NCBI RefSeq assembly: GCF_900129565.1 | Contig: NZ_FQWD01000002.1 | Span: 248,001-312,000 of the forward strand | Direction of reading: 5' to 3' | Length of the DNA stretch: 64,000 bases | Source of the DNA: Marisediminitalea aggregata | GTDB lineage: Bacteria; Pseudomonadota; Gammaproteobacteria; Enterobacterales; Alteromonadaceae | Shown: in pieces, positions 37,837 to 47,121 of the stretch | Position numbering within the stretch: the stretch's first letter is position 1 | Layout: the number at the start of each line of letters is the position of its first letter | Translations under genes and position numbers: made by a program | The notes under the pieces: model-generated | What the model saw: the letters and a program-made list of their open reading frames with translations, nothing else | Told to the model about the DNA's origin: nothing | Database searches by the model: none

Positions 37837-38679
37837 ATGAACAAATTTTCGAGCTTTACAAAAGCCCTTTCACTAACCGCTGCGGTAGTACTGGGTTCAA
37901 CAAATGTTGCAAATGCAGCGTCTATTACTTTCGGCGGTGTCGCTGCGAGTGATAATTCCGGCCTTACCAGTTCGTTTATCGACCCGATTACAGGTGGTCT
38001 TTCCGGCTACTTTATCGAAACCTTCGATGTTGCAACCGGCGATCCTTCATTCCCGGGGTCAACTGCCTATACAACACCAGGCTTTGAAAGCGAATGTGCT
38101 GTAAACAGCTTAAATGCAGGTCCAATTGGTGTTGACGTTACAGCAAACCCAACTGAAGTCGGTATCCGCAAAGGCACGCAGAATAACGTTGCTGCAGCTC
38201 CTGCAAATGACACAACTTGTTATGGTTACGTAACAAACAATGGTTCAGGTACGTCGAGTATTACGTTCGACTACAACGATCTGTTGGCTTATTTTACAAC
38301 CACACTGAACTCAAATACGTTACTGGGCATTACTTACCTTGGTTTCTATTGGGGCTCAGTAGACACTTACAATGACTTTAAATTTTATTCAGACGGCAAT
38401 CTGGTAACACAAATTACCGGTACTCAGTTGCTATCTGCTCTGGGCGGACAATCAGGTAACCAGTCCAGCCCTGCATCAAATGCATACGTGAACATTGCTT
38501 TCTCAATTGCCGAGCAGTTCGACACCCTGGTTATTGACACCAGCGGTATCGCAGGTGAATTCGATAACATTGTTATTGGCTTGAGCACACGTGAAATTCC
38601 GGTGCCAGCGCCAACAGGTTTAGCTCTCTTTGCCTTCGGCTTAGTTGCGCTAGGCCTTCGTTCTCGATTGAAGCGTTAA
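37837..38679 (+). CDS. PEP-CTERM surface protein, copy 2
   Basis: This 280-residue tandem paralogue of the preceding gene starts at MNKFSSF (37837); GGGGAC lies upstream, and an in-frame start at 37798 has no signal peptide. It has a signal peptide (1-25, ANAA) and the same body: ITFGGVAASDNSGLTSSFID, TYLGFYWGSVDTYNDFKFYS, AEQFDTLVIDTSGIAGEFDN. It ends with VPAPTGLALFAFGLVALGL and RSRLKR. The near-identical sorting tails and divergent centres suggest duplication. It is likely exported and processed by exosortase A. Confidence 0.9.
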   Translation: MNKFSSFTKALSLTAAVVLGSTNVANAASITFGGVAASDNSGLTSSFIDPITGGLSGYFIETFDVATGDPSFPGSTAYTTPGFESECAVNSLNAGPIGVDVTANPTEVGIRKGTQNNVAAAPANDTTCYGYVTNNGSGTSSITFDYNDLLAYFTTTLNSNTLLGITYLGFYWGSVDTYNDFKFYSDGNLVTQITGTQLLSALGGQSGNQSSPASNAYVNIAFSIAEQFDTLVIDTSGIAGEFDNIVIGLSTREIPVPAPTGLALFAFGLVALGLRSRLKR

Positions 38680-38704
38680 TTCGCAGAGAAAGTTTCAAAT
38701 CTTT

Positions 38705-38730
38705 AAGCCGGCATATTGCCGGCTTTTTTT
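38705..38730 (+). terminator. Terminator of PEP-CTERM copy 2
   Basis: The stem AAGCCGGCA/TGCCGGCTT with a 3-base loop is followed by a run of T. Confidence 0.88.
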
Positions 38731-38785
38731 GTTTTTAGTAAAAAATAGCTATAGTAAGTGTATTAGGAACAACTAACCGTTTTTT

Positions 38786-40426
38786 ATGGATATACACCAA
38801 ACACTCAAAGCGCACTTTGATTCACATGACGACATCACGCTGTTGCCTGCTAGTCATGCTATCGATGCCTATGGCGGCACAACATTCAGCGACAAACAGC
38901 TTTTAACGGGTGCAATTAAAGTACACCATAAGCGCGTTATTCCACTGGTGTTATCGCTGGCCAATTCTCTTAATTTTGCAGTTCACCCGGTAAGTTCCAA
39001 TAAGAACTGGGGCTATGGCTCTATAACCCGCGATAGCGCAGACCGTCCGGTCGTGTTACTGGATTTATCCGGTCTTTGTAAAATATCCCCCACCAGCAAA
39101 GAACTAGGCCTTATTACGGTTGAACCTGGGGTCACTCAACAAATGCTGTACGACTATTTACAAGAAAACGAATGGCCTCACATGGTACCGGTGACTGGTG
39201 CAGGCCCGACTTGTAGCGCACTCAGCAACGCCTTAGAACGCGGATATGGAATAACACCACATACAGACCATTTCTATGCCTGTACCGCGCTCAAAGGGTT
39301 CTTACCTCACCCTAATCTCTGTGAGCAAGAATACGCTTCCGCCGTATCTGCTCTTGATAAGACGTCTGAAGACTTTATCGACAAAACGTTCAAGTGGGGC
39401 CTGGGGCCCTACATTGATGGCCTGTTCACCCAGAGTAATTTGGGTATCGTTACAGAAATGACAGTTCGTCTGGCCAGGAAGCCCAACGCATTTAGTGCGT
39501 TTTACATTCAGATTTTTGATGGTGACAACTTCGAAGACAGCGTTAATTTCATTCGAACTTTGTTGGAGTCTCAATCAGGCTTAGTCGGATCAATTAACCT
39601 GATGGATAAGCGACGGTTGGTGTCGATGACATGTCAGAACCCCAATATGCATGATACCCCAATAATGCCGTTAACCGATGAGCAGGTAAATTCGCTTGCG
39701 GCCTCCAAACGACTGCCAGAATGGATGATAGTGGGCTCGATTTACGGTGACCAGCCTGTCGTCAACTACGTAAAGAAGTACATCAAGCACCATGCCCGCC
39801 CTTTGGGTAAAGTGTTATTTTCAGACTCTTTACTACTCAAGTTTGCGCGCCGGTTCGCGACATTGCCGCTCGATTTCTTACCCGCCTTTAAAGATATAAA
39901 AACCCAGTTGTCTTCGCTACAGGAAGGGGTCGAAATTATGTTGGGCAAACCCAATCAGGTAGCATTACCCCTACCTTATTGGCGAAATCCAACCAAGCAA
40001 CCAGACAAGTCTAACCTGCTTCACCCTGCCGATGATGAATGTGGCTTACTTTGGTACGCTCCGCTAATTGCTATGAACCCTAAGACGTTATCGGGTTTTG
40101 TCGAATTTGTGCGCCGTACCATGTTAGCTTATGACTTGGACCCGTTTATTACCTTTACAAACCTAAAACACGACTGTATCGACTCCACCGTTCCTCTCGT
40201 TTTTGACAAGCGTGACCCGGTACAAGTCGAGAAAGCGCACGCTTGTCTGCGGGCACTTATCGATGAAGGCTGTGAACAAGGATTTGTACCTTACAGGCTA
40301 CCAGTAACAGAACAAGCCCGGCTGGATAAACAAACGCCGTTTTGGCAGTCTGTCGATGTAATAAAAAAAGCAGTGGACCCCAATAACATTCTGTCGCCCG
40401 GAAAATATGATGCCAGTGAGGCTTAA
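38786..40426 (+). CDS. FAD-binding oxidoreductase, vanillyl-alcohol-oxidase type
   Basis: This 546-residue protein has an N-terminal PCMH-type FAD-binding domain (about 35-235): FAVHPVSSNKNWGYGSI, VLLDLSGLCKISPTSKELG, VEPGVTQQMLYDYL and GITPHTDHF. A C-terminal substrate domain of the 4-cresol dehydrogenase/vanillyl alcohol oxidase type follows, ending VDPNNILSPGKYD. There is no signal peptide, so it is cytoplasmic. The substrate is unknown. It lies between the PEP-CTERM genes and prsT on the same strand, so it may act on a polysaccharide precursor or lipid, but nothing proves that. Confidence 0.8.
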   Translation: MDIHQTLKAHFDSHDDITLLPASHAIDAYGGTTFSDKQLLTGAIKVHHKRVIPLVLSLANSLNFAVHPVSSNKNWGYGSITRDSADRPVVLLDLSGLCKISPTSKELGLITVEPGVTQQMLYDYLQENEWPHMVPVTGAGPTCSALSNALERGYGITPHTDHFYACTALKGFLPHPNLCEQEYASAVSALDKTSEDFIDKTFKWGLGPYIDGLFTQSNLGIVTEMTVRLARKPNAFSAFYIQIFDGDNFEDSVNFIRTLLESQSGLVGSINLMDKRRLVSMTCQNPNMHDTPIMPLTDEQVNSLAASKRLPEWMIVGSIYGDQPVVNYVKKYIKHHARPLGKVLFSDSLLLKFARRFATLPLDFLPAFKDIKTQLSSLQEGVEIMLGKPNQVALPLPYWRNPTKQPDKSNLLHPADDECGLLWYAPLIAMNPKTLSGFVEFVRRTMLAYDLDPFITFTNLKHDCIDSTVPLVFDKRDPVQVEKAHACLRALIDEGCEQGFVPYRLPVTEQARLDKQTPFWQSVDVIKKAVDPNNILSPGKYDASEA

Positions 40427-40548
40427 GCTTTCGTGCAGGTTGAATTTTACGGCTTGGCAGTGACCATTCACAGCGTGCCTATAGCCAGCCCACATCCAAA
40501 CTGATATCTTGAGAGATGTTGTAAAGATAGTTGTAGTGAGAGGAAAGG

Positions 40549-43284
40549 ATGCAAATGAAACGCCTTAGTGCACTTTGGTTAACCGTCGCTTTGACAGCCT
40601 GTACACCAAAGTCAGCAGAAGAACAAATAGCCAATGCCATGCAACTTGTGGCAGAAGGTGAAAAAGTGGCAGCCATCGTTGAGTTAAAAAACGCTGTCAT
40701 TACGGAGCCAAATAACGCTGAAGCTCGCTTTCAATTAGGACGCCTGGAATTCGAACAAGGTCTTTGGGAAGAGTCGGAAAAAGAAATCCGGCGCGCATTA
40801 GACTTGAGTTATCCCGTCGTCGACGCTTACCCTATTCTGATCCGTTCGATTTTTTACCAAAACGATTTCGACCGTGTTCTCATGGAACTGGAGTCCAAAC
40901 CTGAAATACAGGATGCTCAGGTAACAAGCACGCTGGCGTTGTTTGAATACCTTTCCAAACTCAAAAGCGGTGAGCAGGACCCGGTTATTCCCGCAGAGTC
41001 ACTCAAGCAAGAAGAGCTACTTATTGCGCAGTCGTATCAAACGCTGGAGCAAGGCAATCCAGCGGTCGCACTGAACATCACGCAAAAATTTACTACGCCT
41101 TCGATTGAACCGTTTGAAAAGCTAATACTTAAGGGCATGATTCACTCTTTGCAATACGATCATGTCAACGCGATCATTGCTTTTAATGAAGCCCTCGACA
41201 TTTATCCGTCTTATCACGTTGCGCGATTTTTACTCGCGGAGCAACTTATAGAAGACAAGCAGTTAACGCGTGCCGATGAGCAAATTGAGCGTTTGCTGCA
41301 ACTCAATCCTAATAGTGGCCATGCGAATTATTTAAAATCTTTGGTCTACTTTTATCAGGATAATTACGAACAAGCGCTTCAACTGGCTAACGTTGCTCTG
41401 CAGAATGACGCAAAACCGGCATTAGCCAGTTTTGTTGCAGGTACCAGTGCTTACCGCACGGGTCGCCTGGAGAGTGCGCTCCGTTACCTTAACACCGCGG
41501 CAAGTACTTTGCCTCCAAGTCATCCAACGCACCGCCTACTTGCACAAGTGAAATTGGAACTGGGTTATGTAGAGGACGTCGCAAGCAGCCTTGATGGACT
41601 CAGCATTGAGCCCGGTCAAGGTGCAGAAATTTACAGTCTCGCCGCATTGCAAAAACTACAGAAAGGACAACGCGCTGAATCTGAGCGTTACTTGTCGAAA
41701 GCCAGATCGCTTGATCCTAATAATCCGGTTAGTCTGCTTCGCGAAGGTTTCATTCTACTCGATGATAACCAGGCCTCTGCCGTGGATTCTCTGGCAAAAG
41801 CCCTCGATATCGACCCAAATCTAAGCGAAGCCTGGGTATTACTGGCTCAGGCAAAGTATGAAGAAAGCGGTTTGGCGTCAGCATTAGCCATTGCTGACCA
41901 ATGGGGCGAGTTAAGTCCAATCAACGGCGAGTTTCTGAAAGGCATTCTTTATCTACGTGATGAGCAGGAAACAGAAGCGAGCAGGCATTTTAGCCAGGTA
42001 TTGAAATACGACCCTGAAAATACCGCAGCACTGCGATACATGATGATTGGCAATGCCCGCCAGGATAAGTTTAAAGAGGCCATGGAGTATGCCGAGAGGC
42101 TGCTAGCGCTGACCCCGAATGACCTGCAAAACCTGATTGATGTTGTGAACATTAAAATCGGTCAGGGTCAGGAGTCTGAATTAGAAGAATATCTGACGAA
42201 GCGAATAAAGGCATACCCGGATGCAACCGCCCCTGTATCAGCACTGGCGTTTATTTACTTGCGGGCAGACAAACCCGACAAAGCCATTAGTTTAATGAAG
42301 AAGGTTGAAGACCCACAAAACTTTGGCATCTATCAGGCACTCGGTGATGCCTATGTAGAAAAGGGCGATTTTGGCCAGGCCATTGAAACCTATAAGGATT
42401 GGACTGATAAGTTCCCTACTGACAGACGCGGTTGGTATCGTCTTATCTCAACCTACCAGTTTATGAATAATTTCGACGGGGCAATGGAAACGACCCAGCA
42501 AGCGCGTACCTACTTCCCTAATGATAAACGTCTTGTATTATTAGAAGCGCATTTAGCGGCTTCCACCGGACGTTTTGCTCAGTCAAAACGGGCTATCTCA
42601 ATTCTGGAAGAAGACGGCAGTGAACTAGCTGCTCTGGCACATACCCGGGGTTTATTAGCACTTAACGAAAAACGCTACCCTGACGCCGTAAAATTGCTCA
42701 CTGCTTCTTATGAAAATAATCCGGGATTTGCTGTTTCAAGACTACTGGCTTTCGCGCTGGCCGGTGCCAAAGACCCTAAAACGGGTTTAGGCTACCTGCA
42801 AACGGAAGTGGATAAAGCCCCGGACAATACACTCTACAAATTTGTAACAGCCGAGTATGCCTCAGCCAATGGATTCCTCAATGAAGCCATTTCGATGTAC
42901 GAGCGCATTCTGACTGAAAAGCCCAATGATTTTGCAGCCCTGAATAATATAGCAGGCGTTCATACTCAACTTGGCAATTACGACAAAGCGCTTGCCGCTG
43001 CCAAAGCGGCTTTTAGTCAGGCGCCGGAATCCGAGTTTGCCCTGGATACATTGGGATATGTTTTGATCAAGACAGGTGATGTAAAACAAGGTCGTAGTTA
43101 CATCGAGAAGGCGCTGGGCAAAGCAGCAAATAACAAAGAAATTCAGTTACACGCAGCAGAAGCCCTTATTCTTGATGGCGACAAAGTCAGGGCGAAAAAT
43201 ATGTTAGGACGTATTTATCCAACGACCCCGGCACAAAAATCTATGCATAAGGCATTGCTGAAACAGCTCGAAGAGCAAGAATAA
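40549..43284 (+). CDS. prsT: PEP-CTERM system TPR-repeat lipoprotein PrsT
   Basis: This 911-residue lipoprotein has the lipobox LTAC within the first 20 residues and is followed by about 20 tetratricopeptide-like repeats to the C-terminus (for example NAEARFQLGRLEFEQGLWEE and FAALNNIAGVHTQLGNYDKA). Length and architecture match PrsT, a member of exosortase-A loci presumed to act in polysaccharide export or assembly in the periplasm. The start is the ATG at 40549; ATG at 40555 is equally possible. It is 15 bases upstream of the next gene. Confidence 0.9.
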   Translation: MQMKRLSALWLTVALTACTPKSAEEQIANAMQLVAEGEKVAAIVELKNAVITEPNNAEARFQLGRLEFEQGLWEESEKEIRRALDLSYPVVDAYPILIRSIFYQNDFDRVLMELESKPEIQDAQVTSTLALFEYLSKLKSGEQDPVIPAESLKQEELLIAQSYQTLEQGNPAVALNITQKFTTPSIEPFEKLILKGMIHSLQYDHVNAIIAFNEALDIYPSYHVARFLLAEQLIEDKQLTRADEQIERLLQLNPNSGHANYLKSLVYFYQDNYEQALQLANVALQNDAKPALASFVAGTSAYRTGRLESALRYLNTAASTLPPSHPTHRLLAQVKLELGYVEDVASSLDGLSIEPGQGAEIYSLAALQKLQKGQRAESERYLSKARSLDPNNPVSLLREGFILLDDNQASAVDSLAKALDIDPNLSEAWVLLAQAKYEESGLASALAIADQWGELSPINGEFLKGILYLRDEQETEASRHFSQVLKYDPENTAALRYMMIGNARQDKFKEAMEYAERLLALTPNDLQNLIDVVNIKIGQGQESELEEYLTKRIKAYPDATAPVSALAFIYLRADKPDKAISLMKKVEDPQNFGIYQALGDAYVEKGDFGQAIETYKDWTDKFPTDRRGWYRLISTYQFMNNFDGAMETTQQARTYFPNDKRLVLLEAHLAASTGRFAQSKRAISILEEDGSELAALAHTRGLLALNEKRYPDAVKLLTASYENNPGFAVSRLLAFALAGAKDPKTGLGYLQTEVDKAPDNTLYKFVTAEYASANGFLNEAISMYERILTEKPNDFAALNNIAGVHTQLGNYDKALAAAKAAFSQAPESEFALDTLGYVLIKTGDVKQGRSYIEKALGKAANNKEIQLHAAEALILDGDKVRAKNMLGRIYPTTPAQKSMHKALLKQLEEQE

Positions 43285-43299
43285 CGGTCACTGTAAGGA

Positions 43300-44394
43300 A
43301 TGCAATTACGCCTGGTCGTTCAACATACTTTTGAACTGCAAGAGGTTGCCTTTGCCACTAAGGCATTGGCAGCCCGTCTACCTGCGCCGCCCCCTTTTAT
43401 CCAACCATTCTGGCTACTGCCCTGGCTGAAGCAAAACCAGGATAAACAGCCAGTCTGGTTACAATGTTTTGATGGTGACAATCTGGTGGCATCGGTTTTT
43501 GCCGTAATCACCCCCTCTCAGGGGATCCATTCCCCTTTCACTTGTGGTTGGTTTAATAAAACCGGTGATCCTACTCGCGACCAAATCTGGATAGAGTTTA
43601 ACGACCTGCTGGCGGAGCCTCAGTGGCATCAGGAAGCAGTAACACTGGTATTGGACTGGTGCAAAAAGAACGCCCGTGACTGGCGACTGGAAATAACCTC
43701 ATCACCTGCCCCCTGGTTAGCGCACCCGGGCTTTTATTGCGATTCGACCAGTATCCCCGGGTACGCTGTATTGCTTAGTCCAACGTTTGCAGATAAAGAT
43801 AGTTTTCTTGCCAGTTGTTCAGGGAACACACGCAGTCGTATACGACGGGCTATTAAGTACTTGCAGGCACACTACGGCGACATTACTGTTCGCGATTTTG
43901 GCCCCAACCCGCCGGCTGAGATACTCCGTGAAATGAGCGCATTTCACTTACAGCGCTGGAAGGAAGATCCTCAGGGAAGTGGTTTTAGCAATCCGGATTT
44001 TGTCGCATTTCATCAGGCTTTGATGCAGTCAGACTCTGACGATCCGCGCTGTAATATTTTAGGTTTTTACGCTGGCAAACAGTGTATTGGATACACCTAC
44101 AACCTGCTTTGCAATGATAAGGTCTATTTTTACTTGTCAGGGATAAATTACATAGAATCCTCGAACCGCTTTCAACCAGGCTTAGTGATTCATACCTATG
44201 CTATCAGCCACTATGCTAAACAGGCCTTCAAACGGTATGATTTTATGGGCGGAGACAGCCAGTATAAACGCTCTCTGTCGAACCACAGCTACTCACTGTA
44301 CATGCTGAGATTACTCAGAAAAGACTGGCTCACCTCACTGTATCAGTGCGTAAAAACGTTGAAAACTCAGTTTTTTAAACGAAAAAGCCATTAG
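43300..44394 (+). CDS. FemAB/BioF2-like GNAT acyltransferase
   Basis: This 364-residue cytoplasmic protein has a C-terminal Acetyltransf_6 (BioF2-like) domain (about 165-340): SGNTRSRIRRAIKYLQAHYG, AFHLQRWKEDPQ, ILGFYAGKQCIGYTYNLLCN and FQPGLVIHTYAI, ending KRYDFMGGDSQYKRSLS. Such proteins transfer amino-acyl or acyl groups to sugars or peptides. It is one of two FemAB-like proteins in the cluster (the other at 50217). TAAGGA lies before the ATG. The substrate is unknown. Confidence 0.8.
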   Translation: MQLRLVVQHTFELQEVAFATKALAARLPAPPPFIQPFWLLPWLKQNQDKQPVWLQCFDGDNLVASVFAVITPSQGIHSPFTCGWFNKTGDPTRDQIWIEFNDLLAEPQWHQEAVTLVLDWCKKNARDWRLEITSSPAPWLAHPGFYCDSTSIPGYAVLLSPTFADKDSFLASCSGNTRSRIRRAIKYLQAHYGDITVRDFGPNPPAEILREMSAFHLQRWKEDPQGSGFSNPDFVAFHQALMQSDSDDPRCNILGFYAGKQCIGYTYNLLCNDKVYFYLSGINYIESSNRFQPGLVIHTYAISHYAKQAFKRYDFMGGDSQYKRSLSNHSYSLYMLRLLRKDWLTSLYQCVKTLKTQFFKRKSH

Positions 44395-44544
44395 ATTCAC
44401 ATTTTCAGTATTTTTACATGGCGATAAACGGTAGAGTTTACTTAATCACTAATAAAGCACGCTAACTTTGTCTGACTCGTGGTCACAGGACCTGAACTTA
44501 TTCAGCGAAGATAAGTGTAAATGTTTGACAAAAATCTTTGACAC

Positions 44545-47121
44545 ATGCAATCACAACATTATTTTTCATTACGTGTGCCAGCATCCGATAAAGCGGACAC
44601 AGCGTCCTTTTCAATCGGTATTCCTATGTCTCAGGGGGCCTGTTTCGTTCACAAGCCATTGCAATGTAAACGCAGCGATGACATGGCCGTTGATTGCGCA
44701 TTCACCCCACTAGCCTGGTGGCCGGATCATTCAATAAAATGGCTCCTCGTGCAGGGGCATACGGCAGTGTCCGGTATCAGTGACGCACAATTTTATATTG
44801 AGCACATGCAAACCCCTGCGGTTACTGTGAATCAGGAGCATGTTGATTCAAGCGAAAGCCCCACTTTAATTAATCTCAGCACCCGGAACTGGCAATGTAA
44901 AATACACACCGATTCCCTGCTGAACTGCGACATCAGCCTTGCTGGAAAGCATTATTCGCTGTCATGTCAAAATACATTCCGTGGCGTTTTCAGTCACACT
45001 GCGTGCAAGTTAACACACTGGCATGTAGAGCCTAAATACTACGATCAGCAAGACGGCGCTCCGGCGTTTATCAACCTGTCACTTGATTACACACTTATCC
45101 CAGAGCAGACCGATTTTGCACCTGTAGAGCTCAGGGCCCGGCTGGTATTTCAACCTTCTACTGGCATAGTTACGGTGACGACATCACTGACGAATACAAA
45201 TCCGGCCGATCACAATGGCGGCACATGGGACCTGGGTGAACAGCGCAGCCTGTTAATTGACAGTCTGGCTATTTCAGTGTCACAACAAAATGCAGAAGCC
45301 AGCTTACAAGTCTCTCCCGAGCAGCCTTTCATGGCAATCAGTGAACAGGCGCTGCTGTGGCAACGTTCCAGTGGCGGCGAAAACTGGAACAGTCCTAATC
45401 ACGTAAACCATAACCGCACATCATCTATTGTAAATGGGTCCACATTGCTGAAAGTGGACGATAGCGAACACGCATCGCCACATCGCCCTGTACCAACAGC
45501 CAGATTGTCGGCGGATGATACCCATGTAATCATGAGGCCTGACCGTTTCTGGCAGAATTTTCCTACTGCACTGACCGCAGAGCCCGGCACAATTTCCTGG
45601 TCGCTATTTCAATCAGAATCCGAAGCGCCTGTAGAGCTTCAGCCTGGCGAGCAGAAAACACATAGCCTGACCATTCAGGTTGAATCTGCGTCGGCAGTGG
45701 TTATTGCCCAGGCAATGCTTAACCCTGCATGGATCAGCCAATGCGATGTCATTCCCCGCTTGTCTGCACGTTTGTTGGACGATCCCCTGCAATCCGTGAT
45801 AAACGCTGGCGTAGAAGGCCCTGACTCATTTTTTGCCAAGCGTGAAGCCATTGACGAGTTCGGCTGGCGACATTTTGGTGACCTGTACGCCGATCATGAA
45901 ACAGCGGGTTATAGCGGTGACACGCTGTTTACGTCGCACTATAACAACCAGTATGACCCACTATTTGGCTTTTTGAAGCAATGGCTGCTCACTGGTGATC
46001 AACGCTGGCGTGAGCTGGCTGACGATTTGGCCCGACACGTTATCGATATTGATATTTACCACACCGACCTCGACAAGCCGGAATACAACCGCGGTTTATT
46101 CTGGCACACGGATCACTATTTGCCCGCCGAGACGGCTACGCACAGAACCTACTCAAAACACCATACAGGCAACGCGTATCAGGACCACGCGGGCGGCGGT
46201 GGTCCAGGTGGTCAACACTGCTACACCACCGGCTTACAGCTGTATTACTTTCTAACCGGTTGTCAGGCTGCGCAGCAGGCGGTGTTAGGTTTAACCGAGT
46301 GGATATCTACGGTCTACGAGGGCGACGATACTTTATTTGGTTTGTTACTCAGTTATAAAAACCGTTATCGGATCGATTTAAAAGACATCGCCAGCGGTGC
46401 GTACCCTCTCGACAGAGGCACTGCAAACTACATGATGGCGCTGCTGGACAGTTACGAAATTACCAATGACAGTCAGTATATTCAGCGCGTTGCTTATATC
46501 ATTAAACAGACGATTGCACCTGACGACGACATTGCAGGCACCCGGGATTTGGCAAACGTTGAAAACTGCTGGTTTTATACGGTGTTTTTACAAGCCGTAT
46601 GCCGCTATCTCGACATTCAGCAGCACATTGGCAAAAATCACGACTACCAGTATGCAATTGCCTGCCTGTTGCATTACGCAGACTGGATGGCGGAAAACGA
46701 ATACCCCTACCTGGAAAAGCCGGACATTCTGGAATACCCCAATCAGACCTGGTCGGCCCAGGACCTGCGCAAAGTCGCAGTGTTGTGTATTGCTGCGACC
46801 TATGCAGACGCAACACGGGCAGTTAGCTATCGCGCTAAAGCCGCAGAAATTAAACAGTATGTTGTGCAAGCGATCACCCAAAGTGACGAAAAACACTACA
46901 CGCGTATCCTGGCGCTGTTAATGCAAAATTACGGTATCGATACCGTTGAAAGTAACACGCAGCCTAATCCGGTAGATGTATCTGCGGTCTTATCAACGAA
47001 CATTCAACGAGATCAAGGCTGGCCAGATTACGTTTCACATGTGGTGAAGAAACTGTCAGTGAAACGCGAATGGCAACAGCTGCAAAAGCGCATTCCGGCA
47101 CTGCGGAGGAAACTACAATGA
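44545..47121 (+). CDS. YetA/exo-rhamnogalacturonan-lyase-like protein
   Basis: This 858-residue protein has an N-terminal beta domain (about 1-400), then an alpha/alpha-barrel region (about 420-800). The start motif SFSIGIPMSQGACF plus WWPDHSIKWLLVQG and the central RHFGDLYADHE, NNQYDPLFGFLKQWLLTGD and HAGGGGPGGQHCYTTGLQLYY resemble the YetA/PcRGLX exo-rhamnogalacturonan lyase family. There is no signal peptide, so unlike a feeding enzyme it appears cytoplasmic. In a polysaccharide operon it may trim, edit or epimerise the polymer or a precursor. Its stop overlaps the next start by 4 bases. Confidence 0.78.
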   Translation: MQSQHYFSLRVPASDKADTASFSIGIPMSQGACFVHKPLQCKRSDDMAVDCAFTPLAWWPDHSIKWLLVQGHTAVSGISDAQFYIEHMQTPAVTVNQEHVDSSESPTLINLSTRNWQCKIHTDSLLNCDISLAGKHYSLSCQNTFRGVFSHTACKLTHWHVEPKYYDQQDGAPAFINLSLDYTLIPEQTDFAPVELRARLVFQPSTGIVTVTTSLTNTNPADHNGGTWDLGEQRSLLIDSLAISVSQQNAEASLQVSPEQPFMAISEQALLWQRSSGGENWNSPNHVNHNRTSSIVNGSTLLKVDDSEHASPHRPVPTARLSADDTHVIMRPDRFWQNFPTALTAEPGTISWSLFQSESEAPVELQPGEQKTHSLTIQVESASAVVIAQAMLNPAWISQCDVIPRLSARLLDDPLQSVINAGVEGPDSFFAKREAIDEFGWRHFGDLYADHETAGYSGDTLFTSHYNNQYDPLFGFLKQWLLTGDQRWRELADDLARHVIDIDIYHTDLDKPEYNRGLFWHTDHYLPAETATHRTYSKHHTGNAYQDHAGGGGPGGQHCYTTGLQLYYFLTGCQAAQQAVLGLTEWISTVYEGDDTLFGLLLSYKNRYRIDLKDIASGAYPLDRGTANYMMALLDSYEITNDSQYIQRVAYIIKQTIAPDDDIAGTRDLANVENCWFYTVFLQAVCRYLDIQQHIGKNHDYQYAIACLLHYADWMAENEYPYLEKPDILEYPNQTWSAQDLRKVAVLCIAATYADATRAVSYRAKAAEIKQYVVQAITQSDEKHYTRILALLMQNYGIDTVESNTQPNPVDVSAVLSTNIQRDQGWPDYVSHVVKKLSVKREWQQLQKRIPALRRKLQ

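Noticed and set aside
40470-40490. TTGGCAGTGACC before prsT as a sigma-54 promoter
   Set aside because: The -24 GG is present, but the -12 GC is missing at the correct spacing.
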